Shown: positions 50,294 to 62,474, numbered from the stretch's first letter. The stretch: DNA of 64,000 nucleotides from Wenzhouxiangella sp. (GCA_007134485.1 SLKT01000099.1:1-64000), one strand, 5' to 3'. Program-made: numbers and translations. Notes: generated from the sequence alone by a model not told the origin.

Positions 50294-51559
50294 ATGAAAA
50301 CCACGAATATTCTCATTGCGCTCGCCCTGATGTCCGGCAGCGCTTTCGCCAGCAACAATATCGAATGGATGCCCGGCAGTGAAAGCGACCTGGTCGCCGG
50401 CCGGCTGGTCTCCGAAACCGCCGCCATTCCGGCCAGCCAGCATGCCGAATCCGCGCCGCTGAGCTATACCTGGGCCGCCGGCGAGCGTTCGGCGACCGAG
50501 CCGGCCGCGCAAGGCGTTGTGGTCGAGTCCCGGCAATACTGGGTCGATGTCAGTGCCCGATCCCTGGACACCGGGGTCAAGTTGCCGATCAGCGCCCCCG
50601 GCGCCGTTGTCCGGATTTCAGCACTGGACAGCGGGACCCGCCTGCAACTGGACCCGGGTCACCTGGAACTGTCGATCAACGGGCAATCCCTGGATCGCAG
50701 CGCGCTGGAGATGAGCACGGGTACTGAAATGCGCCAGGAAGGCATGCAGGTGCCACAGGACTCGCTCGCATTTCGCCTGCCCGGCGATAGCGAAGCGGGA
50801 ACCCTGCATTTGCAAATGGCGACCGGCGCCGATGAAGTGCCGATGGTCATCCACGTCCATGAGCCTGAAAGCCCATGGGTGGCGCGCATGAGCACGACCC
50901 GCAGCACATTCCTCAGCGATCAGTCGATCGAGTTCGATGTACTGCTCGACGATGGCGATCGAGTCTTCGAGGTCGATCAGGTGCGCGCCATGCTGGTCAG
51001 TCCGGATGCCGACCAGATGATGGACCTGTCTCGCCAGACCAACGGCAAGGTGCTCGAGGGCGTGGTACCGGTCAGTGCCATTTCAGCCGCTCCCGGCCTG
51101 CATGAAGTCCATGCCTACGTCGAGCACAACATCGGCGGCGCCACGGTCAAGCGTGATCTGAAACTGGCCATCGGTGTCGCACCGGCCTCGGGACGGTTCA
51201 GCGGAGACATCGACATGCTGCCGGCGCTGGGTCTGAGTCTTGATCTCGGCGTCGAGGTGGCCATCGAAGGCCGCTACCAGGTCAATGCCGAAATTTTCGG
51301 CACCAATGCCGAGGGCGAGATGGAAGCCATGGCATTCACCCAGTCGGCAGCGGTGCTCGAGGCCGGCAAAAACAGCATCGGCATCGAAATCGATGCCCAA
51401 ATGCTGCTCGACAGCGGCCTGAGTGCACCGTTCGAGGTGCGCCATCTGCAACTTCTGGATCAGGGCCGCATGTTCGTTCTGGAACACCGCGACCAGGCGC
51501 TGCGAATCGGCCCTCCCGCACGGGACATTCGCGGGCGTTCCGATGAGATGATCCGCTAG
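50294..51559 (+). CDS. secreted DUF4785-like beta-domain protein
   Basis: MKTTNILIALALMSGSAFASNNIEWMPGSESDLVAGRL... Ig-like/beta-rich; 15 bp after the lipase-like gene. Confidence 0.55.
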   Translation: MKTTNILIALALMSGSAFASNNIEWMPGSESDLVAGRLVSETAAIPASQHAESAPLSYTWAAGERSATEPAAQGVVVESRQYWVDVSARSLDTGVKLPISAPGAVVRISALDSGTRLQLDPGHLELSINGQSLDRSALEMSTGTEMRQEGMQVPQDSLAFRLPGDSEAGTLHLQMATGADEVPMVIHVHEPESPWVARMSTTRSTFLSDQSIEFDVLLDDGDRVFEVDQVRAMLVSPDADQMMDLSRQTNGKVLEGVVPVSAISAAPGLHEVHAYVEHNIGGATVKRDLKLAIGVAPASGRFSGDIDMLPALGLSLDLGVEVAIEGRYQVNAEIFGTNAEGEMEAMAFTQSAAVLEAGKNSIGIEIDAQMLLDSGLSAPFEVRHLQLLDQGRMFVLEHRDQALRIGPPARDIRGRSDEMIR

Positions 51560-51609
51560 AAATGCTTCCCACCCGGGGCCGAACACGGCCCCGGGTTCAT
51601 CCCGGGCAC

Positions 51610-51885
51610 TCAGCCCGTGACAAACCGCTCCCCTGTGGGTTCATTGGCGCCGACATCGATCGGGGTCACCTGGTCAACCCGCGCGGCCGGTGGGCCTTGA
51701 TGCAACCAGCGCTCGAGCTGCTCGACTGCCTGCTCATCGCCGCGAGCCAGCACTTCGACCCGGCCATCGCTGAGATTGATGGCGTGTCCGGCCAGGCCCA
51801 GGGGCTCGGCCTGGCGTCGCGTGGACTCGCGAAAGAAAACGCCCTGGACACGCCCGGAAATCAGCCAACGTCGGGTCTCAGCCAT
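51610..51885 (-). CDS. acyP: acylphosphatase
   Basis: RRWLISGRVQGVFFRESTRRQAEPLGLAGHAINLSDGRVEVLARGD. Confidence 0.93.
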   Translation of the reverse strand: MAETRRWLISGRVQGVFFRESTRRQAEPLGLAGHAINLSDGRVEVLARGDEQAVEQLERWLHQGPPAARVDQVTPIDVGANEPTGERFVTG

Positions 51886-52333
51886 GCTGCTCGATCCATT
51901 CGGTAATCATGCCGCTGGTCACCGGACCAATCCAGGTGTTGACCTTCTCGCCGCTGGCATCGACCAGAAACGTGGTTGGCAGGGCGCGCGGCGCTCCGAG
52001 TGCTTCGGGTGGGTCGTAGACATCGACCAGCAGAATCGGGTAGCTGGCCGGGAACTGCTCCAGGAACCGCTCGAATTCCTCGACCGAGGTATCCTCGAAG
52101 GCCAGTCCGAGCACGGTGATGTCGGAGCGCGAATCGTGCAATTGCGACAGGTCGGGGATTTCCTTGCGGCAGGGCGCGCACCAGGTTGCCCAGTAGTTGA
52201 CAACCACCCAGTCACCACGATAGTCCGCCAGCCGGTAAGGCTCGCCATCAAGGCCGTCCAGTTCGAAGTCGATCTCGGCCATGGCCGGGGCGCCAATCCA
52301 CATCAGCGCAATCAGGATCCAGATTGATTTCAT
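51878..52333 (-). CDS. TlpA-family thioredoxin-like protein
   Basis: DYRGDWVVVNYWATWCAPCRKEIPDLSQL, signal peptide. Confidence 0.88.
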   Translation of the reverse strand: MKSIWILIALMWIGAPAMAEIDFELDGLDGEPYRLADYRGDWVVVNYWATWCAPCRKEIPDLSQLHDSRSDITVLGLAFEDTSVEEFERFLEQFPASYPILLVDVYDPPEALGAPRALPTTFLVDASGEKVNTWIGPVTSGMITEWIEQHG

Positions 52334-53687
52334 CTATTGGTCTCCTTGCTCGTCGAGCGTTTCATCCCCGGGCCTGAACTGCAGAAGCGACTTGATCGAT
52401 CGATTCATGAACGCATCGGCCTTTTCATTCATGGGCTTGAGCCCTTCGATCAGGGCGCGATCCCAGTGACTGTCCACGGGCATGTCGTCGAGCTCGCCCA
52501 CAGGCAGTATGAACGATCCGCTGCGGTAGAGTTCCGCGACACGGACCTCGTCGAGGTCGGCCGACAACAACCAGTCACCATCATCATCGCGATGAATCAA
52601 CCCGGCATCGTGGAAATATCCCAGCAAACGCTGAAGTTGCACGTCACTGGCGGCCGACTCGCGCCGAAGTAACTCGCCATTGGACAGCGCCAGACCCCTT
52701 CGCTGGGCCTGCCAGAAGTGTCCGAGCAAACGAATGGCCAGGGCCAGCTCATGGCGCGACGGCCAGACCCAGTCCGCGCGATGATAATTGAAGGTCGTCA
52801 AGGCCGCCGCCACACTGGCGCCGAGCAATACCACCACCCAGGAGACATAAATCCAGACCAGGAAGATCGGTACCGTGGCCAGCGCGCCGTAGAGGCGTTC
52901 GTAGGTCGGGAAATTGGTGACATACCAGACAAATCCGCCCTTGGCCCCCTCGAACAATAGCGCCGACAGCAAGGCCCCGGCCAGGGCGTGACGCCACAGC
53001 ACCCGCCGGTTGGGGACGATGATGAATATCAGCGCAAAGCTCACCAGTGCCACGAAAAACGGGGTCATGCTGAGCACCGCCCCCTGGAGCACGCCGCGCA
53101 CCGCCTCGGGCGCGAGCAACGGCAGCGCCGCCAGGTACGATGTCATCGCCAGGCTGGCGCCCATCAGCAATGGGCCCAGGGTCAGCACCGCCCAGTAGGT
53201 CACCAGCCGGCTGGCCAGTCGGCGCTGGGCGCGCACCCGCCAGATCCGGTTGAGACTTTTCTCGATCGTGGCCATCAACAGGATGGCGGTAAAGATCAGA
53301 AAGACCGTGCCCGCGCCGGTCAGACCGGCGGTCCGGCCAACGAATTCCTGGAGATACTCGCGCACCTGGTCTCCGGCTGCCGGAACAAAGTTGGCAAAGA
53401 TATAGGCCTCGAGTTCGTCAGCCCAGCGATCAAACACCGGGAATGCCGAAATGACGCCAAACATCACGGCCATCAACGGCACCAGTGCCAGCAAGCTGGT
53501 ATAACTGAGGGCGCCGGCAGCTTCCAGGCTGCGATCCTCGCGAAAATGCTGCCAGAGGTGATGCCCGAACGCCTTGAGCCAGCGTGGGTCGACCAGCGCT
53601 TGCAAGGGTGTCGGAGTCCGAACGGCCGGTCCGGAGGCGTTAGACTGTTCCTCCGAATCCCGTTTCTTTGATTGTCCGGAATCATTC

Positions 53688-53689
<2 letters not shown>
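52334..53689 (-). CDS. YihY/BrkB-family membrane protein
   Basis: AAGALSYTSLLALVPLMAVMFGVISAFPVF...ANFVPAAGDQVREYLQEFVGRTAGLTGAGTVFLIFTAILLMATIEKSLNRIWRV. Confidence 0.88.
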
Positions 53690-54963
<1,274 letters not shown>

Positions 54964-57647
54964 GCCACTTGAGTAAGTCGAGTTTTTCCTGGGCATAGTC
55001 GAATTCCGGCGCCGCGTGCCCGGCCTCGCGAAGCGGAGCGGGCAAGGCCACCCAGTGCTCACGTAGCTGCTCCATGCGTTCACGGCCCAGCAACGGCACG
55101 CTCGCCATGGGCTGGCCGGCATCACGCAACTGGCGCACGCGCTCGCGCGTCAGCATTCCGCCATCTCCACTGAGCGCGGCCCGGACGCCATCGTGGTGGC
55201 GCAACAATCGCGGATAATGCAGCTCGACCACGCGCCTGAGCAGGGTGGTGTTGTCACTGACCTCGGTCATGGCCAGTGTGAGCGGATCGGTGGCGTCGGG
55301 GCCCGGCGGGTTGAGCAATCCAGCCGACAACTGGCGCTCCCGGCGGGTGGTCAGATCGGAAAGGTGAGCACGCACCTCCACGGCCAACTGCTCTCCCTCA
55401 TCCTCACTTTCAAGCAGGGTTTCGACCTGTCTGCCGGTCACGAACCAGTCACGCCATTCACTGCCGCGATCCCAGTTTGCACTCAACTGGGATTCCGCCG
55501 TGGTCGGCAGATTGACGAAATAGGTCAGTCGATCCGGCACCAGGCCCAGGCGGCGCTCGTGCAGATGACTCGCGATGGATTCTCCAGTCAATTCGGTGGG
55601 ACAGTCCATTTCAAGGATGGATTCTTCGGCAGCAGCGAACAGATAGTGACGCCTGTCCGCTGAAGTCAGACGCTGACTGAAGACCACTTCCTCCTCGTCA
55701 TCACTGACGAAAGAGCCGGTCAATTCGAAACTCAATCGTCCATGGTAATTGGCCACGCGATCATCCCGACCACGCGCTGAGCGTTTTTCCCGATCCACCC
55801 ACCGTACATTGCCGTAGCACAGTTGCAATTCGCCAAGACCGACCTGGTCGGCCAGCAGATAAGCGTTGGGAAACAGGCCAAGCAAAGCGCGGCTGGCCGG
55901 CAATTCGATGCGCGCATCACAGGTGGCAGCCTCCTCGCATGGTCTGACCATCAGGCCCTCGGGTCGATACGCGGTCACCTGATCGGTTCCGGCATCGAGA
56001 TCGATATCGGCGCCGGTGCGCGTGACCGACTCGTAGAACTGACTGACGGCATCCTGCACGGCGCCGGCAAGATTGGCCTGGGCGCGCTCATGGCGCTCCA
56101 GAAGGCGTTGCACCGGATCCGTGCGCACGCTGCCCAGGCCCGTCATGCAATCGACCCATCCGGCTCGCCCGTGCTCGAGGTCCCTGCCTCTGTCGGAGAT
56201 CGCATCAACGGCCTCCCGCCAGCGCGGTGTTCCGAAAAACACCGGCCGTTGCGGCACCCAGTACACCAGGTACTGCATCAGGACCGACCACTCCAGCACA
56301 TTGACCCACGCGATTGGCTCACAGGCGGCACTCAGGTGCCAGTTGAGGTGTCCGTCCAGGTAGCTGGCCCGTTGCCAACTCACCAGGCCCATTTCGCGGC
56401 GCAGAAACGAGGCCGCGAAAGGACCACCTCCATCCCCGGTCAGCTCCTCGCGATCCAGCTCATCGGTCAGTAACCCGGTCAACTCGTTCAGGCACGCGTC
56501 AAACACTTCACGTGGCAGGGGTCCAACGAGCAACGGGTCCGGATTGCACTGGCTGATGGCCTGTCGAATATCCTCGCGGACCGGCTGATCCAGATAGAAC
56601 GCCGCATCGGTGGCAAACAGGGCCAGGCGAGCGTAGGCATCGGCCAGTTCGGAAATCGCCGCAAGCTGCCCGGGTTCCGACTCGGCCAGATAGGCCGCGG
56701 CATCCTGCATCAGGGCCAGAATGACCGGAAGCCCGGTGTCCACATCTCGCCAGCGCGAAGGGTCCTGTCCAGCCAGGTCATCGAGAAAGGTTTCATACTC
56801 GTCGGCCTGGCCCTGGTCCGAGGCGGCATCGGAGAGCAGGATCAGCCCCTCCATCAGGGTCCAGACCATGGACAGAACCTGCCCTCGATGTTCATGCATC
56901 CGCGCCTCGTCAAGCAGCAATTCGGCGATCACCAGCCGTCGCTCGGGATGCTGGTCCAGTCCGGTCATCTGCGTGACTCGATCGGCCTGGCGCATGGCAT
57001 GATCGCGATCCTCGGATTCGCTCTCATGCAAGCGATCCAGCAACGGCTGCCAGTACTCAACGATGCGCACTTCAGCCGACCGCTCATCCGATGGGTCAGC
57101 GTCCTGCTCATCAGATATTGCGTTTTCAAGGTGGCCCAGAAGTGACGTCCACAATTCCGCGGACCGATAGGCGGCCTCCGGATAAAGTCGGGCCAGGCGT
57201 CCAGCGGCATCTTCGCGGCGCAACAACTCGGAGACCCGATGAAGGCGCGGCATCATCGAGCCGGTCACACTGGCCGGCATGTTCTGATCGCGGGCATGGA
57301 CCAGCCAGGCAAACATGCCATCGGATGTCACCGCCCATTTCGGGTCGACCCACTGGGCCCGTCGTTCCAGGGTCAGCGTATGCGACTCGACCTGTTCCTG
57401 CCACCGCTCGGCATCAACCGCCCCATCGCCCAGCCAGGCCGCCAGGGCCAGGCTGCGCGCACGTGCCTCGACAGCGGTTTCCGGATGAAAGTGCAAGGCA
57501 GCAATTTCGTTGACCGGCAACTGCGCATGCCCCGTGCCGGCCCAGCCGCCCGCCAGCAGAATCAGCCCAGTGACCAGGATGGATTGCGATTTCATGGCCG
57601 CTATACTACCTGCAACCCTACCCGTTCGAAACGATACAGGCACGAAA

Positions 57648-58133
57648 TTGAACAAGCTCAATATCCTGGCCACCGGTGGCACGATCGACAAGATCTACTA
57701 CGATGACAAGTCCGATTACCAGATCGGCGAACCGGAAATCGGGCGCATTCTGCGTGCCATGAATGTCGCTTTCGACTTCGAGATCAGGGCCCTGATGCGC
57801 AAGGACTCCTTGCACCTGGATCAGGCCGACCGCGAACTCATCCGCCAGGCCATCCAGACCAGCCCGGACCGGTATTTCCTGATCACTCACGGCACCGACA
57901 CCATGACCGACACCGCTGCGGCACTCGGCGATGTAGGTGAGCGGGTGATCGTCATGACCGGCGCACTCAACCCGGCCCGGTTCATCGACTCGGACGCGGT
58001 GTTCAACATCGGCTGCGCGGTCGGCGCCGTCCAGTCCCTGCCCCCCGGCATCTGGATTGCCATGAACGGCTGCATCTGGGACCCGGCCAAGGTCCGCAAG
58101 AACCGCCGCGCCAACCGCTTCGAGGCGGTCTAG
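57648..58133 (+). CDS. asparaginase-type N-terminal-domain-only protein
   Basis: LNILATGGTIDKIYYDDKSDYQIGEPEIGRIL...YFLITHGTDTMTDTAAALGD...VIVMTGALNPARFIDSDA; 161 aa, TTG start. Confidence 0.75.
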   Translation: MNKLNILATGGTIDKIYYDDKSDYQIGEPEIGRILRAMNVAFDFEIRALMRKDSLHLDQADRELIRQAIQTSPDRYFLITHGTDTMTDTAAALGDVGERVIVMTGALNPARFIDSDAVFNIGCAVGAVQSLPPGIWIAMNGCIWDPAKVRKNRRANRFEAV

Positions 58134-58153
58134 GGTTTTAGGGGGTAAGCATC

Positions 58154-58549
58154 GGGTGGTATCCGACCGCTCATGGACTGACCGGTCAAATACCACCCAC
58201 TGCGACAGGTTGGAGGAGATTGAAAGTCTGGTGGTGGCCGAGTCCGGACTCCCGTATCAATCTACTCCCACCCGACAAGCGACGAGTGGGCTTGACCGGG
58301 GCCGGGCTCGAGGTGACGGAAGCGACCAGAGCCTTTCCGCAATTGGAGCACCCGAAAGGCCTGCTAGGGGCAAACCCCTACCCATTGGAACAACCGAAAT
58401 TCGGTCGGCACCAAAACGCCACTGAAGCAAAACTTTCGATCCGGTCGTGCACCTCGAGCCCGGCCCCGGGCAAGACCACTCGTCGCCCCGCCCCCCCATA
58501 CTCACAAGTCCCGGGGGTTCTCCGAGCCGGTTCAGGTCGCTGGACTTGT
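58154..58549. other. multi-stem inverted-repeat element (candidate structured RNA or fold-back element)
   Basis: GGGTGGTAT(58154)/ATACCACCC(58190); 36-nt arms 58280-58315 and 58450-58485 complementary at 34/36; internal TAGGGG-CAAA-CCCCTA hairpin (58365-58380); ACAAGTCC(58504)/GGACTTGT(58542). Confidence 0.6.
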
Positions 58550-58605
58550 CTCCGACGCTATTCGTGCCCATGATTAAGGTCTGATTCCCCAAAAAAAGAA
58601 ATCTG

Positions 58606-59679
58606 ATGCCCAATCGCACCGCGCTTTACGATGCCCATGTCGCCGCCAGCGGCAAGATGGTGGACTTTGCCGGCTGGTCGTTGCCGATCAACTACGGTTC
58701 GCAGCTCGACGAGCACCATGCCGTCCGCAACAGCGCGGGCATGTTCGATGTTTCGCACATGACTGTCGTCGACATTCGTGGCCCGGAGGCCGGACCGTTT
58801 CTGCGCCGACTGCTGGCCAACGATGTCGCCAGGCTCAAGGATTCCGGCCAGGCCTTGTACGGCTGCATGCTCAATGATGAAGGCGGCGTCATCGACGACC
58901 TGATCACCTATTTTCTCGATGAGACGTTTTATCGGACCGTGGTCAACGCTGCGACCCGGGAGGCCGATCTGGACTGGATCCGCCGTCAGGCCGGCGATTT
59001 CGATGTCGAAATCGAAGAGCGCGAAGACCTGGCCATGATTGCTGTTCAAGGGCCAAAGGCCCGGCAGATCGTCATCGATCTGCTCAAGGCCCCGGCCCTT
59101 GAGGAGCTCAAACCTTTTCGATCCTCAAGCCACGGTGACTATTTCATCGCCCGAACCGGCTACACCGGCGAGGATGGCTTCGAGGTGCTGCTGCCGACCA
59201 GCCTGGCCGAGTCCTTCTGGAAGGGATTGGCCGATGCCGGCGTCGTCCCCTGCGGACTGGGCGCGCGCGACAGCCTGAGACTGGAGGCCGGGTTGAATTT
59301 GTATGGTCAGGACATGGACACCAGCACCTCGCCGCTGGAGTCGAACCTGGGCTGGACCGTGGCCTTTGATCCCGAGGATCGTGATTTCATCGGCCGCCGG
59401 GCCCTGGAGCAACAGCAATCCGAAGGCGTGAACCATCAACTGGTGGGTCTGGTGCTCGATCGCGGCGCCATTCCCCGCACCGGTGCGAAAGTCCACGCCG
59501 GCGACGGCCAGGGTCAGGTTACCAGCGGCAGTTTCGGCCCCACCATCGAACGCCCCATCGCCCTGGCCCGCATCCCGACCGGTTCATTCGAGACCGTCGA
59601 AGTCGAATTGCGCGGCAAACGCCTGCCCGGCCGCGTCGTCAAACCACCCTTCGTGCGCGCCGGCAAAGTCAGAGTCTGA
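58606..59679 (+). CDS. gcvT: glycine cleavage system aminomethyltransferase
   Basis: TALYDAHVAASGKMVDFAGWSLPINYGSQLDEHHAVRNSAGMFDVSHM...ARTGYTGEDGFEVLLP. Confidence 0.95.
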   Translation: MPNRTALYDAHVAASGKMVDFAGWSLPINYGSQLDEHHAVRNSAGMFDVSHMTVVDIRGPEAGPFLRRLLANDVARLKDSGQALYGCMLNDEGGVIDDLITYFLDETFYRTVVNAATREADLDWIRRQAGDFDVEIEEREDLAMIAVQGPKARQIVIDLLKAPALEELKPFRSSSHGDYFIARTGYTGEDGFEVLLPTSLAESFWKGLADAGVVPCGLGARDSLRLEAGLNLYGQDMDTSTSPLESNLGWTVAFDPEDRDFIGRRALEQQQSEGVNHQLVGLVLDRGAIPRTGAKVHAGDGQGQVTSGSFGPTIERPIALARIPTGSFETVEVELRGKRLPGRVVKPPFVRAGKVRV

Positions 59680-59730
59680 TTAAGAAGATTCACAATATTG
59701 TTCTAAAAACATTAGAAACAAAACCTTGAA

Positions 59731-59801
59731 AACGCAAAGACGCGAAGACGCTAAGGTTTTATTAGATATTATTAAACTTTGCGTCTTCGCGTCTTTGCGT
59801 T
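59731..59801. terminator. large AT-looped palindrome between convergent genes
   Basis: AACGCAAAGACGCGAAGACGC (59731-59751) and exact reverse complement GCGTCTTCGCGTCTTTGCGTT (59781-59801); imperfect pairing extends outward (AAAACCT...AGGTTTT). Confidence 0.6.
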
Positions 59802-59860
59802 TCTCAGGTTTTCGTGTTTTTGGTGTAATAACCTCGGAGACTCTCTGGTGAAACTCGGCC

Positions 59861-61465
59861 TTATCGAATCAAGGTAGCGCGGCGGATCAGGACGAAGACC
59901 GGGATGGCGCCGAGGATGACCAGGACCAGGGCCGGGGTGGCGGCCATTTGCCACTGGCCCTCGGTGGTCAGCTCGTAAATGCGAATCGCCAGGGTGTCCC
60001 AGCCGAAGGGTCTGAGCATCAGGGTGGCCGGCATTTCCTTGGCAATCTCGACCAGGGCCAGCAGAAAGGCAGTAACCAGCCCCGGCCACAACAGCGGCAG
60101 GTTGACCCGCCACAGTCGGTAACTGCGCGATACCCCGAGGCTGCGGGCCACCTCCACGTATTCCGGTCGAATGCGTCCGGCCACCCCGTCCAGCGGACCC
60201 CAGGCCACGCGCACGAAGCGAATCAGGTAAGCCAGTATCAAGGCCGCCAGCCCACCGGCCAGCACGGTCCCGGCAAACTGGTCAAATCGTATGAAGGCCA
60301 GCATGATCGCCACGGCCAGCACGGTGCCGGGAATGGCATAGCCCAGGGCCGCCAATTCGCCCAGCATGACCACCCGTCGACGGGCCCGATGAGTGGCAAT
60401 CAGCATCATGACCCCGCCGACCAGCACGGTGATGGCCCCGACCAGACCGAGCAGCATGGTATTGCCGATCACGCGCGGCATGGTGCCCGAGAACACATCG
60501 CCGAGATTGGGCCAGGCCCAGATCAGCAATTGAACCAGCGGTGCCACCACCGCAACCAGGATCACGGCCAATTGCACACCGGTGGCGGCCCAGGCGCGGG
60601 CGCCGGACAAGCGAATGCGATGGGCGCTGGGACGACGGTCGGAAAGCTGGGCCCGATGGCCGCGCGAAAAACGCTCGGCCAGCAACAGCACCAGCATGAA
60701 CAGCATCAGAATGGAAGCCAGTTGCACGGCGGCGGTCAGGTTGAACAGGCCGAACCAGGTGCGGTAGACAGCCGTGGTAAAGGTCTCGAACCCGTAAATG
60801 GCCACCGCACCGAAATCGGCCAGGGTCTCCATCAACGCCAGCGCCAGCCCGGCCACGATGGCGGGGCGGGCAATCGGCAAGACAACCCGCAAAAAGGTTT
60901 CCAGGGGCCCGACGCCGAGACTGCGTCCGGCCTCGAAGGCGGCCAGTCCGCCACTGATGAACGAAGCCCGGGCCAGCAGGTAGACATAGGGATAGAACGC
61001 CAGCACCAGAATCAACAAGACCCCACCCGGTTGACTCAGCGCGGCCAGCAGGGCCGGCGAGGTGCCGAACATGTCCCGCCACAGGGTTTGCAGAGGGCCG
61101 GCATAGTCGAGCACGCCGAGATAAATGAAGGCCAGCACGTAGGTCGGGAAGGCCAGCGGCAGGACCAGCAAGGGATCCAGCCAGCGTCTCAATGGATACT
61201 CGCAACAAGCCGACAACCAGGCAAGCCCCACCCCGAGAACCGTCACCCCGACCCCGACAACCACCACCAGCAGCAGGGTATGACGCACCAGTAGCGGCAT
61301 CATGTGGCGGCGCAAGTGTTCCCAGGTGTCGGCCTGCGGGTCCAGCCAGCTCAGGGCCAGCATCATCAATGGCAGGCCGACCAGCAACAGCAACGGCAAC
61401 AACGCCCAGTGTCGCCCCGGGCGCCTGATAAGTCGCTGTTTAAGCGCCTCAGCGGTAGCGGACAC
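59861..61465 (-). CDS. iron(III) ABC transporter permease (fused double permease)
   Basis: 534 aa with two permease halves; EAA-loop-like segments EAGRSLGVGPLETFLRVVLPIARPAI and EVARSLGVSRSYRLWRVNLPLLWPGL. Confidence 0.85.
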   Translation of the reverse strand: MSATAEALKQRLIRRPGRHWALLPLLLLVGLPLMMLALSWLDPQADTWEHLRRHMMPLLVRHTLLLVVVVGVGVTVLGVGLAWLSACCEYPLRRWLDPLLVLPLAFPTYVLAFIYLGVLDYAGPLQTLWRDMFGTSPALLAALSQPGGVLLILVLAFYPYVYLLARASFISGGLAAFEAGRSLGVGPLETFLRVVLPIARPAIVAGLALALMETLADFGAVAIYGFETFTTAVYRTWFGLFNLTAAVQLASILMLFMLVLLLAERFSRGHRAQLSDRRPSAHRIRLSGARAWAATGVQLAVILVAVVAPLVQLLIWAWPNLGDVFSGTMPRVIGNTMLLGLVGAITVLVGGVMMLIATHRARRRVVMLGELAALGYAIPGTVLAVAIMLAFIRFDQFAGTVLAGGLAALILAYLIRFVRVAWGPLDGVAGRIRPEYVEVARSLGVSRSYRLWRVNLPLLWPGLVTAFLLALVEIAKEMPATLMLRPFGWDTLAIRIYELTTEGQWQMAATPALVLVILGAIPVFVLIRRATLIR

Positions 61466-62474
61466 GGTCCATGAGGCGTACCGCCTCGGCCTGGCGCTGC
61501 CCGGCCACCGTCAGCGGTGTCTCGTCGGCCTCGAACTCGCCCCAGTCCACGACCAGCCCCTCGGCGGGGATTGCCGGGTTGGCCGGAAACTCCAGGTTGC
61601 GCTCGGCAAATTCGGCCTGGGCCTGGTCGGAGGCCAGCCACTCGATCAGAGCTTGAGCCTGGGCCGGACGGGGTGCATGCCGAGTGACCCCGGCGCCGGA
61701 GATATTGACGTGAACGCCGGTGGTGTCCTGGTTGGCCCAGAACAGTTGCACCGGGTAGTCGGGATCTTCGGCCACCAGTCGGCCCAGGTAATAGCTGTTG
61801 ACGATGCCGACATCGCACTGGCCGGCGGCAATCGCCTCGATGACCTGGGTGTCCGAGGAGTACGGGTTGGTGGCCAGGTTCTCGACCCAGCCCGAGACTA
61901 TCTCGGCAACGCGGTCCTGACCGTGATGCTCGATCATCATCGCCACCAGTGACTGGTTGTAGACCTTGCGAGAGGTCCGCAGGCACACTCGTCCGGCCCA
62001 GCGTTCATCGGCCAGGTCTTCGTAGCTTGACAGCTCGTCGGTCTCGACCCGATCGGGGTGATAGACGATCACCCGCGCGCGCAGCGACAGGCCGAACCAA
62101 CGCCCCCGGTCATCACGCAGGGCGGCAGGAATGGCTTCCTCGAGCGACGGGCTTTCGATCTCGGCCAGCAAATCCCGTTCGGTGGCCTGCCACAGGTTGC
62201 CGGCATCAACGGTCATGAACACGTCCGCCCGTGTCCGCCGACCTTCCGCAGCCAGCCGCTCGATCAACGAGGCTTCCGTGTCACTGGTGAAATCGACCTG
62301 GACGCCGGTGGCAGCCGTGTAGCGCTCGAACAATGGTTCGATCAGGTAAGGCTGGCGGGAGGTGTAGACCACTACTCTGGCCTGTTCCTCGGCTGCTTCA
62401 TCAGTCGGCTGCGGCGCCTGCTCGGCGCACGCGGTCAGAACCAGGACAACAAAGGCAATGATGACGGTTCGCAT
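61449..62474 (-). CDS. iron(III) ABC transporter substrate-binding lipoprotein (FbpA/FutA-like)
   Basis: MRTVIIAFVVLVLTACAEQAP lipobox; VVVYTSRQPYLIEPLFERYTAATGVQVDF...LVAMMIEHHG...VGIVNSYYLGRL. Confidence 0.88.
   Translation of the reverse strand: MRTVIIAFVVLVLTACAEQAPQPTDEAAEEQARVVVYTSRQPYLIEPLFERYTAATGVQVDFTSDTEASLIERLAAEGRRTRADVFMTVDAGNLWQATERDLLAEIESPSLEEAIPAALRDDRGRWFGLSLRARVIVYHPDRVETDELSSYEDLADERWAGRVCLRTSRKVYNQSLVAMMIEHHGQDRVAEIVSGWVENLATNPYSSDTQVIEAIAAGQCDVGIVNSYYLGRLVAEDPDYPVQLFWANQDTTGVHVNISGAGVTRHAPRPAQAQALIEWLASDQAQAEFAERNLEFPANPAIPAEGLVVDWGEFEADETPLTVAGQRQAEAVRLMDRVRYR

Noticed and set aside
58134-58605. Glycine riboswitch upstream of gcvT
   Set aside because: I could not find the expected conserved aptamer segments; the region is dominated by a long inverted repeat.
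60282-61294. Long ORFs opposite and out of frame with the iron permease gene (59948..61294 +, 60282..61208 -)
   Set aside because: Gln/Gly/His-rich or Arg-rich shadow translations; the permease frame has clear membrane and EAA-loop features.
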